Assembly (NCBI RefSeq): GCF_006385705.1
Contig: NZ_VFRQ01000013.1
Span: forward strand, 42,299-106,298
Length of the DNA: 64,000 nt
Direction: 5' to 3'
Source: Pontibacter mangrovi
GTDB lineage: Bacteria; Bacteroidota; Bacteroidia; Cytophagales; Hymenobacteraceae
Shown here: piece after piece, positions 25,902-34,802 of the stretch
Layout of the letters: every line of letters begins with the position of its first letter
Position numbering within the stretch: position 1 is the first letter of the stretch
Position numbers and translations under genes: made by a program
The notes under the pieces: model-generated
The model's database searches: none
The model's input: only the letters and a program-made list of their open reading frames with translations
Told to the model about the DNA's origin: nothing

Positions 25902-28316
25902 ATGAAATTGTTGTTTGCCACAGGCCTGTGCTGCCTGCTGGCCTGCCGGGCCTTTGCCCAACTCACCGGTTCGCTGCAGGACCAGGGCGGAAACGCCCTG
26001 TCTTACGCCTCCGTGAACCTTCTGCAACTTCCGGATTCAACCGGAGTCTCGGGTACCCTGACTGCCCAAGACGGCTCATTTTCCATCCCGCCCCCTGCCT
26101 CCGGCACCTATACCCTGCGCGTCAGCATGGTCGGCTATGGGATCCAGCACACCGGCTCCTTTACAGTCGGCAGTGGTGCCTTCTGCAAAGACTTCGGCAC
26201 CCTTACCCTGCAGGCGCATGCCCACGCGCTGCAAGAGGTGTCGGTCACGGCCCTGCAGGCGGCCATGACCTTGGAGGCAGACAAGCTCGTGGTGCGCGTC
26301 GCGCAGACACCCCTGGCAGCCGGCGGCACGGCCTATGAAGTGCTGGGAAAAGTGCCCGGGGTGCTGGTTGACCCTAACGGAAACATCCAGCTTCACGGGA
26401 GAACCGGCGTAGACGTGCTACTGGACGGCAGGCGCACCTACCTGTCAGGCAAGGAGCTGCAGCACTTGCTTGAGGCCGTGTCCGCAGAAAACGTACAGAC
26501 GATTGAAGTGATGGCAAACCCCTCGGCCCGCTACGATGCCGCAGGCAGCGCCGGCCTTATTAACATCACGCTGAAACAAAATACACAGCGGGGCATGAGC
26601 GGCAGCCTGCACGCCGGCTACCAGTACAACGGGGCATCAGGTTACAACTCCGGCCTGAACTTGAACTATAAAAAAGGGCGCTGGAGTTCTTTTCTGGCGG
26701 CAGACATGGCCCGACGGCCACGCCTGCGCGAAGGGGTCATGGTACGGGAATTTCATGCGGGCGGAGCCGATGCCACCTTCCGCCAAGGGCGCGACGAGAC
26801 GCTGACCATGCTTAGCCCCGCCCTTCGCTTGGGCACGGAAAGGGAACTGACCCCGCACCACCGGCTGGGCACGGTCCTGCACCTGGGCCGGAATTCGATG
26901 GACCGCGCCTTTTACTCAGGCACGGACCTGCAAGACCGCAAGCGCGGGACGCATACGTTCATAGAGGCGGGAAACTTTAACGATAACCGGCAACAGAACG
27001 CCTCAGTTAACCTGTACTACGAGGGCAGGCTCGACACGGCAGGCAGCACGCTTTCGGCGAGTCTGGATTATGTGCAGCTCGACAACGAGGCCCGGGCGCT
27101 TTATGACAACCTACGCCATAACCGGGAGAGCGGCACGTCCCTGCGCGAGCTGCTGCGCAGCGACAACCCCGGCTCCTACCATATCTACGCGGCCAAGGCA
27201 GATTATAGCCAGCCGCTTTCCCCAAAGGCCACTCTGGAGGCAGGGGTGAAGGCCAGCCATGTCGTATCGGGCAATGCACTCCGGTTTTATGTAGTGGAAG
27301 AGGGACGGGAGGTCCGCGATACCCGGCGCAGTAACGACTACCGCTACACCGAGCGGATCCTGGCAGGCTATGTTAGCTTCCGTGCCGCACTGGGCAAGGC
27401 CTGGAACCTCCAGGCAGGCTTACGCGCTGAGGGTACTGCCGGAAAAGGCCAAACACAGGGCCGTCAGCCGCTCTCCCGCCGAAAGTATACGGATCTGTTC
27501 CCCACCTTTTCCCTGAGCCAGCAGGTGAGCGAAAACTATCGCATCAGCTATAGCTACAACCGCCGCATCGACCGGCCAAACTATCGCTCCCTTAACCCCT
27601 TTATTTTTTACCAGGACCCTTACAGCTGGGCAGAAGGCAACCCGGACCTGCGCCCGCAGTACACCAGCTCCTTCCAGGTGGCGCAGACCCTGCACCAAAG
27701 CTATCATGTGCTGCTGGGTTACTCCCGCACCAGGGACTTTTTTGCCGAAGTGCCCGAGCAGCGTGCGGCAGACAACACCACCGTGTACCAGGAGCGTAAC
27801 GTGGACATGGCAGAGCACTACAGCGCTACCTTCCTTGTACCTGTTCGGGTGGCAGCAGGCTGGGAGGTGAGCCACCACCTGGAGGCAGGCTACGGACGGA
27901 ACAGGATGTTGCTGCAGGACAGGCTCCTGGAAAACAGGCAGTTTTTCGGGTCCCTGCAGGCTGTTCACCAGGTCTTACTGCCGGGAGGCCTACAGCTCCA
28001 GGCAACGGCCGCCTATCAATCCCCCTCTACCTACGGCATGTATACTTTCAGGCAGCAGTGGTGGCTGGATGCTGGCCTGGAAAAGTCCCTGCTGCGGGAC
28101 AAACTGGACCTGAGCCTGGGAGCTACGGATATCTTCCGGACAAGGAAAATGCGGGGCGACGCCAGCTACAACGGCGACGGCTTCCGGTTTGAGAACTACT
28201 TTATGGCACGGAGCCTGAAGCTGCAGCTGCGCTACAGCTTCCAACGGGGCCAGGGGTTTAAGGCACAAAGTCCCCGTCATAAGCTAGAAGAACTTAACCG
28301 GGCAGGTGGCCAGTAG
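25902..28316 (+). CDS. TonB-dependent-receptor-like outer membrane beta-barrel protein
   Basis: 804 aa. Signal peptide to about 20; CarboxypepD-regulatory-like domain (20-110; LTGSLQDQGGNALSYASVNLL); plug-like region (about 130-225; VPGVLVDPNGNIQLHGRTGVDVLLDGRRTYLSGKEL, NPSARYDAAGSAGLINI); then a long barrel (GYQYNGASGYNSGLNLNYKKG, RISYSYNRRIDRPNYRSLNPF). This is the 'outer membrane beta-barrel family' related to TonB receptors and lacks a SusD partner. Last gene of the cluster with two exported hydrolases. It ends in TAG, which is therefore a working stop here. Probable role: uptake or export across the outer membrane; ligand unknown. Confidence 0.87.
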   Translation: MKLLFATGLCCLLACRAFAQLTGSLQDQGGNALSYASVNLLQLPDSTGVSGTLTAQDGSFSIPPPASGTYTLRVSMVGYGIQHTGSFTVGSGAFCKDFGTLTLQAHAHALQEVSVTALQAAMTLEADKLVVRVAQTPLAAGGTAYEVLGKVPGVLVDPNGNIQLHGRTGVDVLLDGRRTYLSGKELQHLLEAVSAENVQTIEVMANPSARYDAAGSAGLINITLKQNTQRGMSGSLHAGYQYNGASGYNSGLNLNYKKGRWSSFLAADMARRPRLREGVMVREFHAGGADATFRQGRDETLTMLSPALRLGTERELTPHHRLGTVLHLGRNSMDRAFYSGTDLQDRKRGTHTFIEAGNFNDNRQQNASVNLYYEGRLDTAGSTLSASLDYVQLDNEARALYDNLRHNRESGTSLRELLRSDNPGSYHIYAAKADYSQPLSPKATLEAGVKASHVVSGNALRFYVVEEGREVRDTRRSNDYRYTERILAGYVSFRAALGKAWNLQAGLRAEGTAGKGQTQGRQPLSRRKYTDLFPTFSLSQQVSENYRISYSYNRRIDRPNYRSLNPFIFYQDPYSWAEGNPDLRPQYTSSFQVAQTLHQSYHVLLGYSRTRDFFAEVPEQRAADNTTVYQERNVDMAEHYSATFLVPVRVAAGWEVSHHLEAGYGRNRMLLQDRLLENRQFFGSLQAVHQVLLPGGLQLQATAAYQSPSTYGMYTFRQQWWLDAGLEKSLLRDKLDLSLGATDIFRTRKMRGDASYNGDGFRFENYFMARSLKLQLRYSFQRGQGFKAQSPRHKLEELNRAGGQ

Positions 28317-28933
28317 CCTCACCGGGCACTTTGGCTTCCAGCTGTAACTTTCCCAGCATGATAGTGGCTGCAAAAAATGTGGATTTGTGGTTAGTTCAGG
28401 TGCGTTATCCCCAAATCCACAACTTCCATCCTTAACGCTTATTGGCTTGGCTTTATAGCATTACCTGTAGCGAATCTGTTGAGCCTTTACAGGTGACCTA
28501 AACACCCGGCCTACACTCCTGTTTTTGCGGCGCTTGTCTATAGTCTATAGATGCGCCGCTCCGTTTCATGGCTTTCGCACTGTATGGCGTAACTGCCGTT
28601 TGAGTTCCATTCATGAATAGAACAGCCCTTTCATAGACAATAGCCGTTCATGAACTGGCCTGACTGGTCAAAGTGCTTGCGCAGGTTATCGGCGACCGGC
28701 CGCGGCTCGACATTGCTCTTTGCAAGAACTCCGTGCGTCCTCTTTGCACCCAGTGCTCGAGTGCATTCATCAGTATCAAATTTCAAAGCCTGGCTTTGCT
28801 CACTGCACACGTTCAGCCAACGTTCGGCTTATCGAAGCGCCTGATTATTTCAGAACTTACAGGCCTCACAAAATCGTCTAGAAGAGCTTGCCCCTCAGGA
28901 ATAGAATAGAATAGTAAGCTACTTGTTAATGAT
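28317..28933. other. Intergenic region with hairpins, no gene
   Basis: Between two convergent genes. It holds an inverted repeat TGTGGATTTG (28378-28387) with CAAATCCACA (28412-28421), the GC-capped hairpin at 28527-28559, and a short AATAG triplication near 28902-28916. No reading frame looks real. Confidence 0.4.
28527..28559. repeat. Two-tier hairpin (GCGGCGC ... GCGCCGC)
   Basis: An outer 7-bp stem GCGGCGC/GCGCCGC encloses two copies of the palindrome CTATAG separated by one T, which can form an inner stem. The run of Ts is on the 5' side, so it does not look like a terminator on either strand. Confidence 0.5.
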
Positions 28934-30088
28934 TCATGGATGCATACCTGCAGAATTTAATCCGCCTTTTTGCGAATCATCACACAAGCTCTTCAGCACC
29001 ATGTCTTCTGCGGCAACTTTGGCCTTTGCTTTTTTCTTGTATGTCCATTTCAACCCAAACAAGGGGCCTAGGAAACTTACCCTCCTGATAACGAATTCAT
29101 ACAACAGGTAGCAGCCTGCAGCGGTAAAGGCTACAATCGTTACGAATTTCAGGACTACTGGCAGCTCTAAGGGCAAAATGAGGGTCGCTCCCGCATACAG
29201 TACGAACATGTGAATGATATATACCGGGTAGGCTGCCTGGCTTAGGTAGCTCAACGCAGCGCCCGGCTTGTTGAGATGTTTGTAACCAAATCCGAAAACC
29301 GCCAGTATCCAGCAGTTTGACTCTACAGCCATGAGGTAGCCAGGCGCGTTCAAATTGAGAACCAGAAACCGGATGGCATAAAGGGAGACAGCTAAAGCCA
29401 GGTAAAGCCACCGCCATTTTAGGACAGTTTGCCAGAATGGCTTTCCGCTGTATACGAAAAGGAAACCGAAGAAGAAGGCCAAAAGCCCCAGGAAAAAGCC
29501 GTGCCATGTTTGCACATACATCTCGAAAATAGCAGGTTTTAGGAGCAGGGCCTCCAGCACAAAAAACACCGTTATCAGCAGCGGGCCAAAGGGGTTGCCC
29601 AGCACTGCCGACAAGCTCTTCATGAATCGCCCTCCCGCTTCTTTCTTTAGATAGAAGAAGAGGGGTGACAGCAACAGCACATAGACAAAAATATTCCCTA
29701 GAAACCACAGATGCGAGGGATGTGCCATATACTGCAGCGGCATGTGGTAATAGCGCTGAAAAAGGAAGATGTGCAAGGGGCTTATGGCCACCATTCCGAA
29801 AAGGAATGGCACCAGTATTCGTTTGGCTCGCTCGAGCAGTAAGGCCCGCCAGTTCCGCTTTCGGGTGGCAAAATAAACGCCCATACCCGAAACAAAGAAC
29901 AGCAGCGGAATGCGCCACACATTCAGCATGGTCATCGGGGTCCATAAATCCGGCATTAGCTCATCACTCTTCACAAAGCCAATGAACATGGCCCAAGGCT
30001 GGAAGACAATGGCTATGTGATAGATCAACAGTAGGCCAATCGCAATCACGCGCAGCCAATCAATATCATATCTTCTTTCTGGCATCAT
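28934..30088 (-). CDS. Acyltransferase 3 family membrane protein (OpgC/MdoC-like)
   Basis: 384-aa integral membrane acyltransferase of the acyltransferase-3 family. It begins RRYDIDWLRVIAIGLLLIYH, the family's first helix with the catalytic-type His, followed by WRIPLLFFVSGMGVYF, RAKRILVPFLFG and HLWFLGNIFVYVLLL. About ten hydrophobic segments. The nearest pattern I recall is the glucan-modifying OpgC/MdoC group, which acylates envelope glycans; the acceptor here is unknown. It begins 16 bases downstream of the ankyrin-lipoprotein gene, so the two are co-transcribed. Confidence 0.88.
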   Translation of the reverse strand: MMPERRYDIDWLRVIAIGLLLIYHIAIVFQPWAMFIGFVKSDELMPDLWTPMTMLNVWRIPLLFFVSGMGVYFATRKRNWRALLLERAKRILVPFLFGMVAISPLHIFLFQRYYHMPLQYMAHPSHLWFLGNIFVYVLLLSPLFFYLKKEAGGRFMKSLSAVLGNPFGPLLITVFFVLEALLLKPAIFEMYVQTWHGFFLGLLAFFFGFLFVYSGKPFWQTVLKWRWLYLALAVSLYAIRFLVLNLNAPGYLMAVESNCWILAVFGFGYKHLNKPGAALSYLSQAAYPVYIIHMFVLYAGATLILPLELPVVLKFVTIVAFTAAGCYLLYEFVIRRVSFLGPLFGLKWTYKKKAKAKVAAEDMVLKSLCDDSQKGGLNSAGMHP

Positions 30089-30104
30089 CGGATTATTGTT
30101 TAAG

Positions 30105-30677
30105 TTACTGTAACATCATGGCAATGACCGGACGCGTTTTTTCCAGCTCCTCCATATCCAGTTGCAGGCCCAGTGGCCCTAGCTGTTCCTGCATCATCCC
30201 GTACACCGGCTTCATCTGAGAAAAATCGCCCGTAACTGATTCTCTTGCTGTAGCGCCAAAGTTGTTGCGCAGGGTCTTGTCAGCGTTTGCATCAAGCAGC
30301 ATTTGCACAAGCTCTACCCGGCAGAAGAAAGCCGCAACATGCAATGCTGTTGAGCCGTCATTATTTTTAATGGAAAGATCCGCACCCGCATCGATCAGAG
30401 CTTTCGCAATATCGGTTTTCCCGAACGTGATCGCGGTGATCAAAGGAGTGGAACCACTCATCGGCTCTGTTTTATCTATATCAGTTCCTGCTTCGATGTG
30501 CTGTTTTACCACATCCAGGTTGCCGGCTATTACAGCGGCCTGCATATCTATTTCCGGCACTTCTGCTCCTGTGTCGGCTGCTGTGTTCTGATCCGATTGC
30601 GCGCAGGCGGGCAGGAAAATAAGCACGAATAATATATAATATAAACTCTTTCTAATGTTTACTTTTTGCGTTTCCAT
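30105..30677 (-). CDS. Ankyrin-repeat lipoprotein
   Basis: 190 aa. The N-terminus has a hydrophobic stretch ending LPAC (lipobox), giving a probable lipoprotein. Residues about 45-150 hold ankyrin repeats (GSTPLITAITFGKTDIAKALIDAGAD, DGSTALHVAAFFCRVELVQMLLDANAD). Likely a periplasmic protein-interaction scaffold. It shares an operon with the acyltransferase and is divergent from the membrane-tethered AraC/TPR regulator at 30915, which may regulate it. Confidence 0.85.
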   Translation of the reverse strand: METQKVNIRKSLYYILFVLIFLPACAQSDQNTAADTGAEVPEIDMQAAVIAGNLDVVKQHIEAGTDIDKTEPMSGSTPLITAITFGKTDIAKALIDAGADLSIKNNDGSTALHVAAFFCRVELVQMLLDANADKTLRNNFGATARESVTGDFSQMKPVYGMMQEQLGPLGLQLDMEELEKTRPVIAMMLQ

Positions 30678-30914
30678 GATCCTTGATTTTTAGTTTTTAG
30701 TTTATTAATTTATGTCCTCACAAAGATCGGGAGTCTTTCAAAACCAGGCTTATGAGCTATGCAGCAAAAGACATTAAGTTTTCGGAAGGCATAAAAACTA
30801 TGGCGCAAGAGTATAAACTATGACGCATTATGCGATTCTTACTGCTTTAAAGCCCTTTTTCCGATAGTGCGGCTTGCCGTTATATTTAGTAGTCTCAACC
30901 TTTCATAAAACATC

Positions 30915-32966
30915 ATGGCCGATGCATCAACTAGAGGGGAAGAATTTCTGGAAGAGGTAGAAGCCGTTATTCTGGATAATGTCTCCAGCGAGCAGTTTGG
31001 TGTCTCTGAACTGGCGGAGGCGATGAGCATGAGCCGCTCTAACCTGCTCCGGAAAATAAAGAAACACACGAACCTTTCTGCCAGCCAGTTTATTCGGCAG
31101 GTGCGCCTGAAAAAAGGCATGGAGTTGTTAGAGCAAACCTCCCTGACGGTTTCTGAAGTTTCCTACCAAGTAGGTTTTGGGAGTACCTCCTACTTCATCA
31201 AATGCTATCGGGAACGTTTTGGCAATGCCCCGGGTGAAGCACGAAAGGGAACTGCTGAAACCAGCGTGAATGTCCATAGCCTGAAGCCATACCGATGGTC
31301 GGCGATAATAGCCGTATCGACAGTATTGCTCATCGCCTCGTATTTGTTCTTCAAGAAACTATCTTCTTCCGGTGTCGAACCTGAAAAATCAGTAGCTGTT
31401 TTGCCTTTCAAAAATGAGAGCAGCGATTCTTCCAACCTCTATTTTGTCAATGGCCTAATGGAAGCTGCATTAAGCAACCTGCAGAAGATCAAAGATCTGA
31501 GGGTTGTAAGCCGAACCTCTGTAGAACAGTTCAGAGACACAAACACGCCTATTCCCGAAATTGCAGAGACACTGCATGTTAGCTACATCGTGGAAGGCAG
31601 CGGCCAGCGGGTGGGCGACCGGGTTTTACTCAACATTCAATTGATTGACGCATCGAGGGATCAGCCTATTTGGGCGAAGCAATACAGCCGTAAAGTGGTT
31701 GATGTTTTTGCTTTGCAAAACGAAGTTGCCAGGGAAATTGCAGATGCGATTAAAGTGATCGTGACACCTGCGGAACTCGAGCGAATTGAAAGGAAGCCCA
31801 CGGAAAACATGGTGGCATATGATTACTACCTCCAGGCACTCGACCCTTTCTTAACCAGAACCCATGAAGGGTTAGAAAGAGCCATTCCGCTGTTTGAGAA
31901 GGCCATCGAGCATGATCCTGAGTTCGCCCTTGCCTATGCCGGTCTTGCCATTTCTTATTACTTTCTCGACATCTACCAGGTGAACAAGCAGTATACCGGG
32001 CAAATCAGCAACTATGCGGACAAGGCACTGCTGTATGATGCCAAATCTGCCGAAAGCCTCACTGCTAAGGCCTTTTATTACATGCACCGCAAGGAGTTCC
32101 GCTTAGCCTTGCCTTACCTTGAGAAAGCCCTGGAGTATAACCCCAACTCCTCGTTTGTGGTGCAGATGCTCTCTGACTTTTACGCCCGCATCACTCCGAA
32201 TACCGCCAAGTACCTGGAGTACGCCCTGAAGGGGATTCAGCTGGATGCCGGGGGCAGTGATTCCACTACCAAAAGCTATACTTACCTGCACCTGAGCAAC
32301 GCCCTCATACAGGCCGGTTTTGTAGATGAATCGATCAAATACATTGACCTGTCACTCGACTACAACCCGCAAAACGAATATGCGCCCTATGTAAAGCCCC
32401 TGATCCTGTATGCAAAGCACAAGGACATCGCGCGTACCCAGCGGGCCCTGGAGAAGGTCTGGCAAAAAGATACCACCCGCCTGGACATTCTGCAGGAAGT
32501 GGCAAAGACGTTTTACTTTCAGGAAAAGTACGACAGTGCCTTCTACTACTATCAGAAGTTCGTGAAGGCCAGGGAATCCAGAGGGCTGGATATTTACGCG
32601 CACGACGATGTGAAGATAGGCATGGTTTATAAACAAATGGGCTATACGGCGCAAGCCGCCGATTTTTTCAGGGCTTACGCCAATTATTGCGACAACGACG
32701 AGTCCATTTACAAAAGCGCCAGTATGGCTGTAAAATATGCATATGAGGGGAAACCCGACCTGGCTATTGAGCAGCTTAACCTATTTGCGGCACAAGATAA
32801 CTACCAATACTGGATCTTGCTTTTTCTTGAGCTGGACCCGATCATTCAGCCATTGAAAAGCCATCCGGGGTTTAAAAAGGTAATGGAAAAGATCAATGCC
32901 CATTTTTGGGTAGATCACGCCAAGCTGAAAGAATCGCTGGAAGTGAAGGGGTTGCTTACGACTTAA
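30915..32966 (+). CDS. Membrane-tethered AraC-type regulator with FlgO/TolB-like and TPR domains
   Basis: 683 aa with an unusual order. Residues 1-105 are an AraC-type double helix-turn-helix (FGVSELAEAMSMSRSNLLRKIKKHTNLSASQFIRQVRLKKGMELLEQTSLTVSEVSYQVGFGSTSYFIKCYRERFG). A single transmembrane helix follows at about 128-147 (IIAVSTVLLIASYLFF). Beyond it lies a FlgO/TolB-N-like domain (about 158-280; AVLPFKNESSD, IVEGSGQRVGDRVLLNIQLIDA), then TPR repeats to about 600. Topology implies DNA binding in the cytoplasm and a sensing part across the membrane: a one-component signalling protein. Divergent from the ankyrin/acyltransferase operon. Signal unknown. Confidence 0.87.
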   Translation: MADASTRGEEFLEEVEAVILDNVSSEQFGVSELAEAMSMSRSNLLRKIKKHTNLSASQFIRQVRLKKGMELLEQTSLTVSEVSYQVGFGSTSYFIKCYRERFGNAPGEARKGTAETSVNVHSLKPYRWSAIIAVSTVLLIASYLFFKKLSSSGVEPEKSVAVLPFKNESSDSSNLYFVNGLMEAALSNLQKIKDLRVVSRTSVEQFRDTNTPIPEIAETLHVSYIVEGSGQRVGDRVLLNIQLIDASRDQPIWAKQYSRKVVDVFALQNEVAREIADAIKVIVTPAELERIERKPTENMVAYDYYLQALDPFLTRTHEGLERAIPLFEKAIEHDPEFALAYAGLAISYYFLDIYQVNKQYTGQISNYADKALLYDAKSAESLTAKAFYYMHRKEFRLALPYLEKALEYNPNSSFVVQMLSDFYARITPNTAKYLEYALKGIQLDAGGSDSTTKSYTYLHLSNALIQAGFVDESIKYIDLSLDYNPQNEYAPYVKPLILYAKHKDIARTQRALEKVWQKDTTRLDILQEVAKTFYFQEKYDSAFYYYQKFVKARESRGLDIYAHDDVKIGMVYKQMGYTAQAADFFRAYANYCDNDESIYKSASMAVKYAYEGKPDLAIEQLNLFAAQDNYQYWILLFLELDPIIQPLKSHPGFKKVMEKINAHFWVDHAKLKESLEVKGLLTT

Positions 32967-33060
32967 CCGCTGTGATTTTTTTCACGAGGCTGTAACAGAA
33001 AGGAGCCTTAAAGTTATAGCTTATAATAAACGTGTTTGTTCTCCATAATTTTACTTTGTT

Positions 33061-34779
33061 TTGAAAAAGGTCGCAAAATATTTATTACTGGTTTTCCTGG
33101 TTTATTCCTGCCAGAGCAGGCCATCGCAATGGAACGGCCCGGTCCTGGGGCAACCCCGCAACCACCTGACAGTTGCAGAACTAGTGGAAGGCGAAACGCA
33201 ACCGCTGATAGACATGAGCTACTTTGCCAAACCCAACTGGGGAACGCAGGCAACAACTCCCTTCTCCGGCACTTTGCTCCTGCAGGACACCGAACTGAGT
33301 TTCCCGAAGGAAAAGGATTATTACCCTGGCGAAAACATTTTCCCGAAACTAGAACTGGATTTCATTTCACACCGTGGCGAACTGATCCCGCTGCTGAAAG
33401 AGAGAATCTCCACCAGGCACCAGAGCAAGAGCTACTGGGATGTGGTAGTTGGGACAGGGAAAGTATGGCATGAAAAAGAAGACGGAGCATGGAGCCGTGC
33501 CTCTTTTCCTCTCACCTTAACAGACAGGTGGGTAGGGCAAGCCAGGAATTGCGTAGCCACCTTCGTTTATAAAACTGATGCTGTCAGCAATGTTTGCCTG
33601 CAGTGCAGCCAGGAAACAGCCGATATAGATGACAAGCAGTTGGGCAACATCAGTGGACTGTTGCCGGCTACCTATCAGGCGAAACAGTTTGCTGATGCAG
33701 ATCAAATAGTTGAACAGCAGGACCTGGAAGAAGCACGAAGGCTTCCCACACGCCCTCTGCGTGAGATTGATGCAAACAAAGAAGTAGCCGGCTACTTTGA
33801 TAAAATGATCCACACAAATGCTCCCACAAGCCTGGGGGCTGTCTGGATGAATGGCAAGCTTTACGTACATCCGCCCAAAACCCGCCACGGCCTCTATCCT
33901 TATCCCGATAACATGCGCCACGGTTTATACTCTGTGACTAAAAGTATGGCCGGAGCTTTGGCGTTGATGTATTTAGAGGAACGGTACAAGGGCAGTGTAT
34001 TCGAAGCAAAAATAACAGACTATGTACCAGCCTTAGCCGATCACAAGGGCTGGCAGGGAGTCAACTTCTCCCAAACGCTCAACATGGTGACGGGAAACGT
34101 AGGAGGCGAAAGTCCGGATCTTCTTTTCAGCACCCTGGTAAGTGCCGAGTCGGCTGAGGAAGCCATCAACAGGATCGCCCGCCTAGGGGATGCCCCGGAA
34201 GCGCCGGGTGAAAAATTCAATTACGCTTCTACCAATCTTTTTGTGCTGTCCTATGCCCTGCAGCAGTATGTGGAAGAGAAAGAAGGCAAAAACGTGCATT
34301 ACTGGGACCTGGTGCGGGAGCACGTGCTGGTGCCGATTGGAGCAGGGCATTTCACTTTGCTGCATACGATCGAAACGGATGAGGCCCAAGCCATACCCAT
34401 CCTGGCCTACGGGGCCTTGCCGACCATAGACGAAGCAGCCAAGATAGCCTTGCTGTTTGCCAACGAAGGAAGCTATGAGGGGCATCAGATCTTAAACAGA
34501 GAGAGGGTGAAAGAAGCCTTTGGAGAATCGAAATGGAAAGGCTACAGTACGGGCAACGACTATAGAGGGAGTAACTATCAACACTCCTTTTGGTCTAAAG
34601 AGATAGACACGAGGAAGTGTAAAACAAAGGCAACCTACATGCTGGGTTTTGGAGAGAACTATGTGGTGTTTCTGCCAAGCAAAGTCATTATTTTCAGGTT
34701 TTTAGATGAGCATGATCTGGACATTGATGAATTAATAAAGCGTGTAGAAAACCTTAAATCCTCATGCCGGGAAGAATAA
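33061..34779 (+). CDS. Serine hydrolase lipoprotein (beta-lactamase fold)
   Basis: 572 aa from a TTG start at 33061; the frame upstream is closed by TAA at 33046-33048, and the signal peptide begins directly (KKVAKYLLLVFLVYSC) and ends in a lipobox Cys. Residues 20-250 are a poorly recognised N-terminal domain. The beta-lactamase-like domain has SVTK (Ser291, Lys294) and FNYASTNLFVLSYAL as the Tyr motif region. A TACTTTG -7-like element lies at 33052-33058, immediately before the start, so the leader would be very short or the start differs. Function: serine hydrolase of unknown substrate, probably outer-membrane or periplasmic. Confidence 0.8.
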   Translation: MKKVAKYLLLVFLVYSCQSRPSQWNGPVLGQPRNHLTVAELVEGETQPLIDMSYFAKPNWGTQATTPFSGTLLLQDTELSFPKEKDYYPGENIFPKLELDFISHRGELIPLLKERISTRHQSKSYWDVVVGTGKVWHEKEDGAWSRASFPLTLTDRWVGQARNCVATFVYKTDAVSNVCLQCSQETADIDDKQLGNISGLLPATYQAKQFADADQIVEQQDLEEARRLPTRPLREIDANKEVAGYFDKMIHTNAPTSLGAVWMNGKLYVHPPKTRHGLYPYPDNMRHGLYSVTKSMAGALALMYLEERYKGSVFEAKITDYVPALADHKGWQGVNFSQTLNMVTGNVGGESPDLLFSTLVSAESAEEAINRIARLGDAPEAPGEKFNYASTNLFVLSYALQQYVEEKEGKNVHYWDLVREHVLVPIGAGHFTLLHTIETDEAQAIPILAYGALPTIDEAAKIALLFANEGSYEGHQILNRERVKEAFGESKWKGYSTGNDYRGSNYQHSFWSKEIDTRKCKTKATYMLGFGENYVVFLPSKVIIFRFLDEHDLDIDELIKRVENLKSSCREE

Positions 34780-34802
34780 TAAAAGTTGGAGAAAATGCTG
34801 GA

